DNA from: Mycolicibacterium setense | Lineage (GTDB): Bacteria; Actinomycetota; Actinomycetes; Mycobacteriales; Mycobacteriaceae | Length of the DNA stretch: 64,000 nt | Direction of reading: 5' to 3' | NCBI RefSeq assembly: GCF_000805385.1 | Contig: NZ_JTJW01000005.1 | Location: 496,001-560,000 of the forward strand | Made by a program: the position numbers and the translations under genes | Part shown: in pieces, positions 34,300-43,666 of the stretch | Layout of the letters: each line of letters starts with the position of its first letter | Numbering within the stretch: the stretch's first letter is position 1 | The notes under the pieces: model-generated | Seen by the model: only the letters and a program-made list of their open reading frames with translations | What the model was told of the DNA's origin: nothing | Databases searched by the model: none

Positions 34300-34863
34300 G
34301 TGGCAGCAGACGAAACGGCCTGGGCGGACAGGGAATTCACCGGCCACGATTTCCGCGAGGAAGATCTCAGCCGGCTGCGTACCGAGCGTGTGGTGTTCAC
34401 CGAGTGCGACTTCAGCGGTGTGGACATGTCCGAGTCGCAGCATTTCGGCTCGGCGTTCCGCAACTGCACGTTCCGCCGCGCCACTCTGTGGCACAGCACG
34501 TTCACCAACTGCAGTCTGCTGGGTTCGGTTTTCACCGAGTGCCGGCTGCGGCCCATCAAGATCGTGGAGTCGGATCTGACCCTGGCGGTGCTCGGCGGCT
34601 GCGATCTGCGCAGTGTCGACCTGTCGGACTGCCGGTTGCGTGAGGCCAGCCTGGTCGGGGTCGACCTGCGCAAGGCGGTGCTACGGCAGGCGGACCTCAC
34701 CGGTGCGCGCGTGCAGGACGCCAAGCTCGACGAGGCCGATCTACGCGGCGCCCGCGTCGACCCCACGTTCTGGACCACCGCGAAGGTGCGCGGCGCCAAG
34801 ATCGACATCGCCCAGGCACTGGCCTACTCGGCCGCCCACGGCCTCGACGTCCACGGCGGATGA
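34300..34863 (+). CDS. mfpA: Pentapeptide-repeat DNA mimic MfpA
   Basis: A 187-residue pentapeptide-repeat protein. Continuous A(D/N)LXX-like repeats from about residue 10 to 165 (for example DFSGVDMSES, CTFRRATLWHS, ADLTGARVQD, ADLRGARVD) predict a right-handed quadrilateral beta helix. MfpA (Rv3361c) mimics B-form DNA, binds gyrase and protects it from fluoroquinolones. Start GTG 34300, 3 bases after mfpB. The last gene of the conservon operon; its level may depend on MfpB's GTP state. Confidence 0.92.
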   Translation: MAADETAWADREFTGHDFREEDLSRLRTERVVFTECDFSGVDMSESQHFGSAFRNCTFRRATLWHSTFTNCSLLGSVFTECRLRPIKIVESDLTLAVLGGCDLRSVDLSDCRLREASLVGVDLRKAVLRQADLTGARVQDAKLDEADLRGARVDPTFWTTAKVRGAKIDIAQALAYSAAHGLDVHGG

Positions 34864-34878
34864 CGGGTACGGCGGAAC

Positions 34879-37536
34879 TCAGCCGGCCTTCAGGCGGATC
34901 TTCCAGCGCACGAAGCTGACGTAGAACACCGACAGCGCGGCCAGCATCGCCATGTCGAACAGCCACGTGCTGGTGGTGTGCTCCCAGTGCGCGTCCTTGG
35001 GCGTCAGCGGCCCGGGCACCAGGCGGATCAGATCGACGGTCGAGGCCGACGCGGCAAAACCCCACCGTGCCGGGGTGATCCAGGACAGCTGGTCGAGCCC
35101 GACACGGCCGGTCACCGGAATCATGCCGCCGGAGAACACCAGCTGGCTCATGATCGCGACGACCAGCAGCGGCATGATCTGTTCGTTGGATTTCGCCAGG
35201 GCCGACAGCGCCAGGCCCACCATCGCGGCGGTGACGGTGGTGGCGGCCATGCTGGCGAACAGCTCGAGGGACCGGTTGGGCAGGACCACCCCGGTCTCGA
35301 CCGCGCCCTCGCCAAAGCCCTTGCCCGCGATGGTGATGGCGGTGACGATCGCCGACTGCACGATGGCGAACACCGAGTACACGCAGACCTTGGCCAGCAG
35401 GTAGGCGGTGGTGGACAGGCCGACGGCCTGTTCGCGTCGGAAGATCGCCCGCTCGCCGATCAGGTCGCGGATGGTCAGTGCGGTACCCATGAAGATCGCG
35501 CCGACGTTGAGCAGTACCAGGATCTGGCCCGGCTCATTGGGTGCGTCGCCCATCGGGTTGGGTACGCCGAAGCCGACGGTGCCGGGCACCGACAGTGACA
35601 GCACACCCATGATGAACGGCAGCAGCGCCAGGAAGATGAAGTAGCCGCGGTCGGAGATGATCAGCCGCATCTGTCTGCGGGCGATCGTGGAGAACTGGCG
35701 CAGCAGGCTCGTCTTGGCAGGTTCACCCAGGTCGGTGGGCTGTTTCGAGGATGCCTCGGCCGCGGGTGCCGGGCCGGTGCGGGCCAGGTAGCGCCGGTTG
35801 GCCTCGGCAGGATCGCCCGCGACGGTGCTGAAGATGTCAGCCCAGTTGGTGGTGCCGAGTTCGGGGCCGATCTGGTCGGGCGGGCCGCAGAAGGCCGTCT
35901 TGCCGCCGGGGGCCAGCAGCAGCACCTGATCGCACACGTCGAGGTAGGTCAGCGAGTGCGTGACGACCAGCACCACGCGGCCGGCGTCGGCGAGCTGGCG
36001 CAGCATCGTCATCACCTGGCGGTCGAGCGCCGGGTCCAGGCCCGAGGTGGGTTCGTCGAGGATCAGCAGTGACGGGCCGGTCAGCAGCTCGAGAGCGACC
36101 GAGGCACGCTTGCGCTGTCCGCCGGAGAGCTTGTCGACGCGAGTGTCGAGGTGCTTGGTCATCTCGAGTTCCTCGAGCACCTGCATGACGACCTGTTCGC
36201 GGTCTTCCTTGGTGGTGTCGGGCGGCAGCCGCAGCTCGGCGGCGAACATCAGCGCCTGCCGCACGGTGAGCTGACCGTGCACCACGTCGTCCTGCGGGAC
36301 CATGCCGATCCGGGAGCGCAGCGAGGCGTACTCGGCGTGGACGTCGTGGCCCTCGAAGGTGATGGTGCCGCTGGTCGGATGTGTGTAGCCGGCGACCTGT
36401 TTGGCGAACGTCGACTTGCCCGCACCGGACGGGCCGATGACCGCCGTGAGGGTGCCGGGCCGGGCGTCGACGGAGATGTTGTCGAGCAACGTCTTGTTGC
36501 CCTCGATGGTCCAGGTCAGGCCGCGAACTTCGAGCCCGCCGGTGCGGGTGTCGGCCTCGGTCTCGCTGCGGCGCACCAGGGTGCCGCCGGAGAACACCAG
36601 GTCGACGTTGCCGATGGTGATCACGTCACCGTCGTGCAGCACCGCCGAGTCCACCCGCGCGCCGTTGACGAACGTGCCGTTGATGCTGCGCTCGTCACGG
36701 ATCTCGGTGCCGCCGGGCAGGGGGATCAAGGTGGCGTGATGGCGTGAGGCCAGCACGTCGGGGATGACGATGTCGTTGTCGGTGTTGCGGCCGATCTTCA
36801 CCGCGCCTGCGGGCGCCGGGGCGGTACGCCCGGGCCGCAGGATCTTCATCATGCTGGTCGCGATGTTGCCGCCGGGCTCGCTGCTGCCGCGGTCAGGTGT
36901 GGCCGCGGGACCCATCGTGGTCGGCGCCTGGGCCGGGTTCGCGTTGTTGCGGACAGGCTGCGACTGATACGCCTGGGGTCCGCTGGGGTGACTGCCCTGC
37001 GGCCCGCTGGGATATCCGGCTTGTGGTCCGCTGGGGTAGCCGCCCTGCGGCGCGCTCGGATATCCGGTCGACGGCGTCGGGTAGCGCGGTTGCGGGCCGG
37101 AGGAGTAGCCCGGGCGCTGGGCCGCAGGTGGCTGACCGTATTGCTGACGCCCGGGAGCGGCTGCCTGCGTGGGCCAGGCGCCGCTGGGCCGGTTGGCGAT
37201 CGGCACGGCCGCGGTCGGGGTCCGGCCGACGGAGCCCTGGTGTCGTCCGACCTCGAAGGTCACCTGGGGGCCGTCCGGGTTGCCGATGTTGACGACCTGG
37301 CCGTCATGGATGTCGATCGAGGGCACCCGGCGGCCGTTGGCGTACATGCCGTTGAGGCTGCCGTTGTCGATCGCGACCCATCGGCCTTGGTCGAAGCGCA
37401 GCACCAGGTGCGCGCGCGAGATCAGCGGGTGGGCAATACGGACGTCGGCTCGGAGGTCTCGGCCGATGACGACATCGTTGCCCGGGGCAAAGGTACGGGT
37501 CGATCCGTCGTAACGAACGGTCAGCGCAGGGCTCAT
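34879..37536 (-). CDS. FHA-domain ABC exporter (Rv1747-like)
   Basis: An 885-residue single-chain ABC half-transporter. In order: FHA domain 1 (about 1-100: VIGRD, SRAH, NGSLNG), a Pro/Gly/Tyr-rich linker (about 105-215) with several PSGPQ repeats, FHA domain 2 (about 225-320: IGRNTDNDIV, SRHH, NGTFVNG), an ABC ATPase (Walker A GPSGAGKST, signature LSGGQRKRAS, Walker B LLILDEPTSGLDP), and a six-helix ABC-2 permease (about 625-880). Rv1747 is controlled by phosphorylation of linker Thr residues by the kinase PknF; no kinase gene adjoins this copy. The TTG at 37545 is rejected in favour of ATG 37534-37536. Convergent with mfpA. Confidence 0.9.
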   Translation of the reverse strand: MSPALTVRYDGSTRTFAPGNDVVIGRDLRADVRIAHPLISRAHLVLRFDQGRWVAIDNGSLNGMYANGRRVPSIDIHDGQVVNIGNPDGPQVTFEVGRHQGSVGRTPTAAVPIANRPSGAWPTQAAAPGRQQYGQPPAAQRPGYSSGPQPRYPTPSTGYPSAPQGGYPSGPQAGYPSGPQGSHPSGPQAYQSQPVRNNANPAQAPTTMGPAATPDRGSSEPGGNIATSMMKILRPGRTAPAPAGAVKIGRNTDNDIVIPDVLASRHHATLIPLPGGTEIRDERSINGTFVNGARVDSAVLHDGDVITIGNVDLVFSGGTLVRRSETEADTRTGGLEVRGLTWTIEGNKTLLDNISVDARPGTLTAVIGPSGAGKSTFAKQVAGYTHPTSGTITFEGHDVHAEYASLRSRIGMVPQDDVVHGQLTVRQALMFAAELRLPPDTTKEDREQVVMQVLEELEMTKHLDTRVDKLSGGQRKRASVALELLTGPSLLILDEPTSGLDPALDRQVMTMLRQLADAGRVVLVVTHSLTYLDVCDQVLLLAPGGKTAFCGPPDQIGPELGTTNWADIFSTVAGDPAEANRRYLARTGPAPAAEASSKQPTDLGEPAKTSLLRQFSTIARRQMRLIISDRGYFIFLALLPFIMGVLSLSVPGTVGFGVPNPMGDAPNEPGQILVLLNVGAIFMGTALTIRDLIGERAIFRREQAVGLSTTAYLLAKVCVYSVFAIVQSAIVTAITIAGKGFGEGAVETGVVLPNRSLELFASMAATTVTAAMVGLALSALAKSNEQIMPLLVVAIMSQLVFSGGMIPVTGRVGLDQLSWITPARWGFAASASTVDLIRLVPGPLTPKDAHWEHTTSTWLFDMAMLAALSVFYVSFVRWKIRLKAG

Positions 37537-37603
37537 CGCGCTCAACTCTATCGGTACTTTTCACCGGGGCTGGGCCGTTGCGGCGGTGTCGCGGCGTGTG
37601 ACG

Positions 37604-39382
37604 ATGGCTCACATGGTTTCTGAAGGGTCGCAGAAGACGGCCGCCCGGGTGCTGGGCGTGCTGCGGTCGGTCGGCACGATGCTGGCCGGAGCGGCAGTGG
37701 TGTTGTTGGTGTGGGCCGCGGCGCTGGGCGCGTGGGCGCGGTTGATCGCACCGCGCAGCACCGCCGAAAGCGCCTGGTATGTGGTCGGCCTGCACCGCTG
37801 GGGCGACGCATTGCCGAACCGGATGGCTCTGGCCGTGGCCGTGATCGCGGTGGTGCTGATCGCCGCGATGGCCTACAGCGTCTGGCGTGGGCGCACGGCC
37901 CGCGACCTGGCGGCGACCCCTGCCGGGGCGGCAGGGGTCGCGGCGCTGCTGTTCATCGCTTACGTCAGCCAGGGAATCCCGGCTTTCTACCGGACGGCGA
38001 TGGACAGTTCGCCGGTCACCGCGGCATTGCCTGCCGGCATGGCCTCGTGGTGGTTGTGTCTGGCCGGTGCGGCGGCGACGTTCCTCGCGGCGCGGGCCAT
38101 CCCGCGGTCGGAACGCGGCGCGGCGAAGTTGCTGGCTGTCGGTGCAGCGATCGCTGTCGTGGTTGCCGCGGTGGTGACGGTGGGTGCGTTGCGTGCCGGT
38201 GACGACGGCCGCTTCCTGGACGCGACGACGGCGCCAGCTACCGATGCGCCCGCGCTGCCCGGCGCGTTGGGGAAGCGGACATTCACGGTGTCGGTGCCCG
38301 ACGCGTTCGCCGATCAAGGCCTGCCGACGTATGACATCAGTTCTGCTGGAGCAGGTTTCGCGGTGTACCGGGATGGCCGCATCACGGCCTACGGTCCCGA
38401 CGGCAAAGAGCGTTGGCATTACGCGCGTACCGGGCCCGGCGATGTGGGCGTCACCGGGATGCGGGTCCTCGACGGTGGCGCTACGGTCTTGGCCTTCATC
38501 GATGGCGGTCTTGTCGGCCTGGACGCCATCACCGGGCAGCAGTTGTGGATCGGTGCGGCCGCAGAACTGCAGGAGGCCGCCCGCGGGCGCTTCAGCGTTG
38601 CGACCGGTCCGTTCATCGTGGGTTGGAACGACGAGCGCGTCTGGACCCGGTATGACGGTCGCACCGGCCGCGCGATGTGGAGCGTGCCCGCACCGCATCC
38701 CGGTTGCGGCATCGTCGAACCCGTGGTGACGACTTCGGGTGTGGTGTCGACGGTCCAATGCCAGGACGGCAAGGTCTGGTTGACCGTGCTCGATCCCGAA
38801 ACCGGGGAAACCGGTTGGGACACAGTGCTGTCGGACAAGCCGATCGACCCGTCATTGCCGATCGAGCAGCGCTATCTCCAACTCGGGGCCAGGCCGGCCA
38901 ACGGCATCGGAGTCTTCGTGTCACTGGTCGGAGCCGGTGCGCCGAACGGTGCACTGTATGCCGACATCGCTCATCGCATTGTGACCCCACTGCCGGCAGA
39001 CGGGCGTCCCGCCGAAACATACGGTCCCAGTGAGGACTTCGTGGTGTGGTATCTGACTGACCGGGCGACCCGGCTGACCCTGTTCGGTCCTGACGGGCAC
39101 CAGCGGTGCCAGGTACCCGACGGTGTCGAGCCGGTACGGATGAACGTGCAGAGCCTACGAGTCGATCAGCCTGCCTTTGTCACGTTCCCCGACACCCTGT
39201 TGCTCGCGGACCGGGGCCCCCGGGGCGGCGCGGGATCGTTGCGCACATTCGACTCGAAGACGTGTACTCAGACCGCTGCGGTGCCGGCGGAAGCGGTCGA
39301 GGGAATCGTCCCCGTGCCGGGCGCGGTGCTGGTGCTGCGACGCGACGGGCAGACGCTGCAGGTCGACGGCTACACCGCTTAG
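37604..39382 (+). CDS. Membrane protein with PQQ-like beta-propeller domain
   Basis: A roughly 592-residue protein with four N-terminal membrane helices (between about residues 15 and 195) and a C-terminal extracytoplasmic PQQ-like propeller (about 215-590) containing repeats such as ITAYGPDGKERWHYAR, LVGLDAITGQQLW and WTRYDGRTGRAMWSV. No catalytic motif is visible, so it is probably a structural or sensing domain. The start is uncertain among ATG 37604, ATG 37613 and GTG 37586. Its 3' end overlaps the convergent membrane gene by 4 bases. Confidence 0.75.
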   Translation: MAHMVSEGSQKTAARVLGVLRSVGTMLAGAAVVLLVWAAALGAWARLIAPRSTAESAWYVVGLHRWGDALPNRMALAVAVIAVVLIAAMAYSVWRGRTARDLAATPAGAAGVAALLFIAYVSQGIPAFYRTAMDSSPVTAALPAGMASWWLCLAGAAATFLAARAIPRSERGAAKLLAVGAAIAVVVAAVVTVGALRAGDDGRFLDATTAPATDAPALPGALGKRTFTVSVPDAFADQGLPTYDISSAGAGFAVYRDGRITAYGPDGKERWHYARTGPGDVGVTGMRVLDGGATVLAFIDGGLVGLDAITGQQLWIGAAAELQEAARGRFSVATGPFIVGWNDERVWTRYDGRTGRAMWSVPAPHPGCGIVEPVVTTSGVVSTVQCQDGKVWLTVLDPETGETGWDTVLSDKPIDPSLPIEQRYLQLGARPANGIGVFVSLVGAGAPNGALYADIAHRIVTPLPADGRPAETYGPSEDFVVWYLTDRATRLTLFGPDGHQRCQVPDGVEPVRMNVQSLRVDQPAFVTFPDTLLLADRGPRGGAGSLRTFDSKTCTQTAAVPAEAVEGIVPVPGAVLVLRRDGQTLQVDGYTA

Positions 39383-40287
39383 GCGGGTGTATTCGCCAGT
39401 GTGGGAACGGCTTCGGCCGGGTAGCGGTCCTGGGCGTCCCAGACGTCCCAGGTCTGCACGGCCCAGAACACGGCGAACAGCACGATGAGGGTGAGCTCGA
39501 CGGCGATCACCCAGAAGTGCCATCCCAGGATCAGCAGCACGACTCCGGCCACGATGGTGACGAGCATGAGCGTGGAGATGGCCGCGTAGAACCGAGCCAG
39601 GCGCCGGCGCACCGCGGCCCTGGCGTAGCACGCGTGGTAGACCGCCACGAGAGTGATGGCCAGGAACATCGCCACCGCCGCGATCACGTGTGCGTGGTCG
39701 GCGAACCAGCCCCACAGCATCAGCGGTGCTCCGGCGATGGAGATGGCCAATAGCGCTGCCGGCAGCCATTTTTCGACGCCGAGGAGCGCGGTGGCAATCG
39801 TCTTCCACAGTGATGCGGCCTCTTCGCAGGAGGGGACCGACGCCACGGGTGCCGCCTGTGGGCGGCGCCAGCGTTGCAGGGCCAGATACATCCCGGTGCC
39901 GACGGCGACGGCCACGAACAGTGCGGCGACGTTGTTGGCGACGCCGCCGAACGGGTCGGTCACCGTGGGAAGCCATGGGCGGCACAGGTCGTCGGGACCC
40001 GTGGGCACCAGGGCCACGATGAATGCCATGAAGCCGGAGTAGTTCAGCAGCGCGTCCTCGCCGACCCGGCTGCCCTTGTACGCGATCAGGCAGATGCCGA
40101 TGGCGCACAGTGCGGCCACGAACACCGCGTGGGTGCGGGTGTAGAAGAACGCGCTGATCGACCCCTGCGGGCAACTGTGCGCCCACGTCAAAGCCAGTGA
40201 GGTCAACAGAAACACCACCAGCGCGACCAGGCCGACCCGCACATAGCGGTAGGTCACCATCGTGTCGCTGGTGATGTCGGAGCTCAC
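39379..40287 (-). CDS. Seven- or eight-helix membrane protein of unknown function
   Basis: A 302-residue integral membrane protein with hydrophobic segments spread over the full length (for example VGLVALVVFLLTSLALTW, HAVFVAALCAIGICLIAY, NVAALFVAVAVGTGMYLAL). The GTG start (40285-40287) overlaps the OYE-family stop as GTGA, so the two are translationally coupled. No transporter or enzyme motif is recognised. The open frame continues upstream inside the OYE gene in another frame and is rejected. Confidence 0.65.
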   Translation of the reverse strand: MSSDITSDTMVTYRYVRVGLVALVVFLLTSLALTWAHSCPQGSISAFFYTRTHAVFVAALCAIGICLIAYKGSRVGEDALLNYSGFMAFIVALVPTGPDDLCRPWLPTVTDPFGGVANNVAALFVAVAVGTGMYLALQRWRRPQAAPVASVPSCEEAASLWKTIATALLGVEKWLPAALLAISIAGAPLMLWGWFADHAHVIAAVAMFLAITLVAVYHACYARAAVRRRLARFYAAISTLMLVTIVAGVVLLILGWHFWVIAVELTLIVLFAVFWAVQTWDVWDAQDRYPAEAVPTLANTPA

Positions 40288-41516
40288 TTCACGAGTGTGT
40301 CCGGCGCTCCCGTCACCACGCAATGGGTGTGGCTGTAGATCGTCGGCATGCACATGTTGCAGTGCGTGCACTTGGACAAGACACGGCCTTGACCGTCGAT
40401 GTCCTTTTCGGCCTTGATCCGGTTGAGCAGGTCCGGCTCGGCGAGCAGCGCGCGGCCCATCGCGACGAACTCGAAACCCGCCGCCATCGCCCGGTCCATG
40501 GTCTCGCGGTTGGTGATGCCGCCCAACAGGATGATGGGCATGGTCAGCTCGGCGCGGAACTTCTCGGCGTCGCGCATCAGATACGCCTCGTGGTACGGGT
40601 ATTCGCGGAAGAACTTGTTGCCGCTCATCCGGATTCCCCAGCTGATCGGGGGTTTGAAGTTCGCGGCGAACTCCTTGACCGGGGCGCCGCCGCGGAACAG
40701 ATACATCGGGTTGACCAGCGAGCTGCCCGCCGTGAGTTCGATGGCGTCCAGCCCGCCGTCTTCCTCGAGCCACTTCGCCGTCTGCAGCGACTCGTCGATC
40801 GGGATGCCGCCGCGGACACCGTCGCTCATGTTGAGCTTGGCGATGACGGCGATCTTCTTGTCACCGTGCTTGTCGACGGCGTCGCGCACCGCGCGCACCG
40901 CACCGCGGGCCACCTTCGCGCGGTTCTCCAGCGATCCGCCGAACTCGTCGGTGCGTCGGTTGATGAGCGGGGACAAAAACGAGCTGGCGAGGTAGTTGTG
41001 CCCGAGGTGAACCTCGACTGCGTCGAATCCGGAGTCGATGGCCAGGCGTGCGGCGTTGGCGTGGGCCTCGGTCACCGCGCGGATGTCGTCGATCGAAGCT
41101 TTCTTCGCAAACCGCATCGACAGCGGGTTGAAGAACCGCACCGGTGCGAGCGCCGTGGCCTTGTTGGTCCGGGAGTTGGCGACGGGCCCGGCGTGGCCGA
41201 TCTGGGCGCTGATGGCCGCGCCCTCGGCGTGGATGGTCTCGGTGAGTTTGGTCAGTCCTGGGACGGCCTCGGGGCGCATCCAGATCTGCCAGCCGTCGGT
41301 GCGGCCGCCGGGGGAGACCGCGCAGTAGGCGACGGTGGTCATGCCGACGCCGCCGGCTGCGGGTAGTCGGTGGTAGTTGATCAAATCCTCTGTGACCAGG
41401 GCATTTGGTGTGGACGCTTCGAAGGTGGCGGCCTTGATGACGCGGTTGCGCAACGTCACCGGGCCGAGCTTGGCCTCACTGAAAACATCAGTGAACACAT
41501 TGGGCTGAGTGTTCAT
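40284..41516 (-). CDS. Old-yellow-enzyme family NADH:flavin oxidoreductase
   Basis: A 410-residue TIM-barrel flavoprotein. [17 protein letters not shown] is the N-terminal FMN-binding strand, QIGHAG and [30 protein letters not shown] are the active-site blocks, and [38 protein letters not shown] binds the FMN phosphate. A C-terminal CTHCNMC followed by HC resembles the 4Fe-4S motif of dienoyl-CoA-reductase-type members, although the larger C-terminal domains are absent, which is odd. Expected activity is reduction of enones or enoyl compounds. It is divergent from folD, 63 bases apart. Confidence 0.85.
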   Translation of the reverse strand: MNTQPNVFTDVFSEAKLGPVTLRNRVIKAATFEASTPNALVTEDLINYHRLPAAGGVGMTTVAYCAVSPGGRTDGWQIWMRPEAVPGLTKLTETIHAEGAAISAQIGHAGPVANSRTNKATALAPVRFFNPLSMRFAKKASIDDIRAVTEAHANAARLAIDSGFDAVEVHLGHNYLASSFLSPLINRRTDEFGGSLENRAKVARGAVRAVRDAVDKHGDKKIAVIAKLNMSDGVRGGIPIDESLQTAKWLEEDGGLDAIELTAGSSLVNPMYLFRGGAPVKEFAANFKPPISWGIRMSGNKFFREYPYHEAYLMRDAEKFRAELTMPIILLGGITNRETMDRAMAAGFEFVAMGRALLAEPDLLNRIKAEKDIDGQGRVLSKCTHCNMCMPTIYSHTHCVVTGAPDTLVK

Positions 41517-41579
41517 GTAGGAAGCCTGCCACAGTGCAACTTTGCGCGGCCCGCCGCGGTGCCTGACACAATGGCAGCC

Positions 41580-42431
41580 GTGGGTGCGATTGTGTTGGAC
41601 GGTAAGGCGACGCGCGACGAGATCTTCGTCGACCTCAAGCAGCGCGTAGCGAAGTTGGCCGAAGCCGGCCGGACGCCCGGCCTCGGGACCGTGCTGGTCG
41701 GTGACGACCCCGGCTCGCAGGCCTATGTGCGCGGCAAGCACGCCGACTGCGCGAAGGTCGGTATCAACTCGATCCGCCGCGACCTGCCCGCCGACATCAC
41801 CCAGGCCCAGCTCGACGAGACGATCGATGAGCTCAACGCCAACCCGGAGTGCACGGGCTACATCGTGCAGCTGCCGCTGCCCAAGCATCTCGACGAGAAC
41901 GCGGCGCTGGAGCGCGTCGACCCCGCCAAGGACGCCGACGGTCTGCATCCGACGAATCTCGGTCGGCTGGTGCTCGGTAAGGACGCGCCTCTTCCCTGCA
42001 CTCCCCGTGGCATCGTGCACCTGCTGCGCCGGTTCGACGTGCCGATCGCGGGGGCGCACGTCGTGGTGATCGGACGCGGCGTCACCGTCGGCCGGCCGAT
42101 GGGCCTGCTGCTGACCCGCCGTTCGGAGAACGCCACCGTGACGCTGTGCCACACCGGCACCCGTGATCTGCCCGCGCTGACCCGGCAGGCCGACATCATC
42201 ATCGCCGCGGTCGGTGTGCCGCACATGGTCACCGCGGATATGGTCAAGCCGGGTGCCGCCGTCGTCGATGTCGGTGTGAGCCGGGTGGACGGCAAGCTGA
42301 CCGGCGATGTCGCGCCCGACGTCTGGGAAGTGGCCGGGCACGTGTCGCCCAACCCGGGCGGGGTGGGCCCGCTGACCCGCGCATTCCTGCTGACCAACGT
42401 TGTCGAGCTCGAAGAGTCGAAACTGGCGTGA
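41580..42431 (+). CDS. folD: Methylenetetrahydrofolate dehydrogenase/cyclohydrolase FolD
   Basis: A 283-residue bifunctional enzyme that converts 5,10-methylene-THF to 10-formyl-THF with NADP+. Visible signatures are [23 protein letters not shown] (substrate site with the catalytic Lys), [26 protein letters not shown] and [20 protein letters not shown] 41580 gives the MGAI start known for mycobacterial FolD; a -10-like CACAAT at 41567-41572 would place the transcript start near it, so it may be leaderless. ATG 41571 is the alternative. Its TGA overlaps the next gene's GTG. Confidence 0.93.
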   Translation: MGAIVLDGKATRDEIFVDLKQRVAKLAEAGRTPGLGTVLVGDDPGSQAYVRGKHADCAKVGINSIRRDLPADITQAQLDETIDELNANPECTGYIVQLPLPKHLDENAALERVDPAKDADGLHPTNLGRLVLGKDAPLPCTPRGIVHLLRRFDVPIAGAHVVVIGRGVTVGRPMGLLLTRRSENATVTLCHTGTRDLPALTRQADIIIAAVGVPHMVTADMVKPGAAVVDVGVSRVDGKLTGDVAPDVWEVAGHVSPNPGGVGPLTRAFLLTNVVELEESKLA

Positions 42432-42721
42432 CGGCAAAGGAGTTCGTCCGCAAGGTGGTTGCCGGGCAGTGGCCGATCCTGGTGGTCGGGCTCATTTTCG
42501 TCGCGGCCTTCGCATTGGTGGTGGCCGGCTACTGGCGGCGCGGCGCGTTGTTCATCGGCATCGGGGTGGGCGCCGCGGCAGCGCTGCGCCTGGCCTTGAC
42601 CGATGATCGGGCCGGGCTTCTGGTGGTGCGCTCGCGGACCATCGACTTCGCCACCACGGCGACGGCGAGTGCTGCGGTGCTCTACATCGCCTGGACCATC
42701 GACCCACTCGGCACCAGCTAG
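42428..42721 (+). CDS. DUF3017 membrane protein
   Basis: A 97-residue protein with three membrane helices (about 15-35, 39-57 and 75-93), corresponding to Rv3355c downstream of folD in M. tuberculosis. Function unknown. GTG 42428 overlaps the folD stop as GTGA. Its stop TAG shares the palindrome CTAG (42718-42721) with the stop of the convergent erm gene. Confidence 0.85.
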   Translation: MTAKEFVRKVVAGQWPILVVGLIFVAAFALVVAGYWRRGALFIGIGVGAAAALRLALTDDRAGLLVVRSRTIDFATTATASAAVLYIAWTIDPLGTS

Positions 42722-43458
42722 CGGACCGCGGCGAACAAGGCCGCCCACTGCTGTGCGGACAACTCCCGTGGCAGCGCCAACGGATGGATTCCATTGGCCT
42801 GCAACCATCGCCGGTCCACGTGCGGTCGCAGGATCTGCGCCAGGCCGCGCCCCCGCCCGGTGAATACCTCGTGCGCCAGGGCCTGATAGTCGCGGCGGTC
42901 GGCCCATGGGATCAAAGGTTCATCTCGGCGCCTGATGGTCAGCAACCCACCGTCCACGCCGGGCCGTGGCCGAAACGCATCAGCGGAAACCTTTCGCGCC
43001 AAATCGAACTCGAACCACGGCCACCACTGCGCCGTCATCATGGTGGCACCGCCGACGGCGGCCCGCCGCCGGGCCACCTCCCACTGCGTCAGCAGTACGG
43101 CGTCGGTCCAGCCCGGGCCGTGCAGCAGCCGCCGCAGGATCGCGGTGGTCAGGTGGAAGGGGAGGTTGCCCACCACCACGTGCGGTGCCCTCGGCAGCCG
43201 GTACTGCAGGAAGTCGGTGCTGAGCACCTCGGCCGAGGTCCGGTTCGCGAGCCGTCTGGCCCGTCGGCGGTCGATCTCGATGGCGGTCAGCGGACGGCCC
43301 AGCCGTTGCAGCGGGAGGGTCAGCGCACCGTCACCGGCGCCGATTTCGACGATGGGACCTGTTGTGCGCGCGACGATTTTGACGATGTCGGCGACCACTC
43401 GACGGTCGCACAGGAAGTTCTGGCCGTACTCGTGCCGGCCGTGAAGAGTTGAAGGCAC
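42718..43458 (-). CDS. erm: Erm 23S rRNA adenine-N6 methyltransferase
   Basis: A 246-residue rRNA adenine dimethylase. GRHEYGQNFLCDRRVVADIV is the N-terminal KsgA/Erm signature, EIGAGDGALTLPL is SAM motif I, and VVGNLPFHLTTAILRRLL is the catalytic motif IV. It belongs with the intrinsic mycobacterial Erm(38)/(39)/(40) enzymes that methylate A2058 and give macrolide-lincosamide resistance; those genes also lie beside folD. It is distinct from the housekeeping KsgA, which is longer. GTG 43456-43458 is the start, with GGAG 5 bases upstream. Expression is likely WhiB7-driven (promoter at 43569-43606) with a leader peptide at 43526-43561. Confidence 0.93.
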   Translation of the reverse strand: MPSTLHGRHEYGQNFLCDRRVVADIVKIVARTTGPIVEIGAGDGALTLPLQRLGRPLTAIEIDRRRARRLANRTSAEVLSTDFLQYRLPRAPHVVVGNLPFHLTTAILRRLLHGPGWTDAVLLTQWEVARRRAAVGGATMMTAQWWPWFEFDLARKVSADAFRPRPGVDGGLLTIRRRDEPLIPWADRRDYQALAHEVFTGRGRGLAQILRPHVDRRWLQANGIHPLALPRELSAQQWAALFAAVR

Positions 43459-43525
43459 GGAAACTCCGCAAGTCGCAGGGACAAAGCTGCTGCGGCGGAT
43501 GCTCCGAGAAAGTGAGGTCCGCCGG

Positions 43526-43561
43526 CTATGTGATGCGCAAGCGGATGTAGGTCACTGACAT
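43526..43561 (-). CDS. Erm leader peptide MSVTYIRLRIT
   Basis: An 11-codon ORF (ATG 43559-43561, TAG 43526-43528) between the erm promoter and the gene, ending 67 bases before the erm start. It begins about 8 bases after the -10, so it would be translated from a leaderless mRNA. It contains RLR, the +x+ motif at which macrolide-bound ribosomes stall in ermD-type leaders. The downstream spacer can form CGGCGGA/TCCGCCG (43518-43524 with 43493-43499), and the second strand also partly matches the GCGGAG Shine-Dalgarno region. Confidence 0.6.
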   Translation of the reverse strand: MSVTYIRLRIT

Positions 43562-43568
43562 GGCTGCC

Positions 43569-43606
43569 ACGCTAGGCAGGCGGCGGTCTGGCTTCAACCG
43601 AATTTT
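43569..43606 (-). promoter_or_regulatory. WhiB7-type promoter of erm
   Basis: On the minus strand: AAAAT (43606-43602), 4 bases, TTGAAG as -35 (43597-43592), a 17-base spacer, and TAGCGT as -10 (43574-43569). An AT-rich block just upstream of the -35 is the hallmark of WhiB7-activated promoters, which control antibiotic-induced resistance genes including mycobacterial erm genes. Confidence 0.7.
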
Positions 43607-43666
43607 CACAGGAGATGCCCAGGAGGCAATCTTGCCTGTCGGGCAACATTTGGTTACCGTGAAGCC

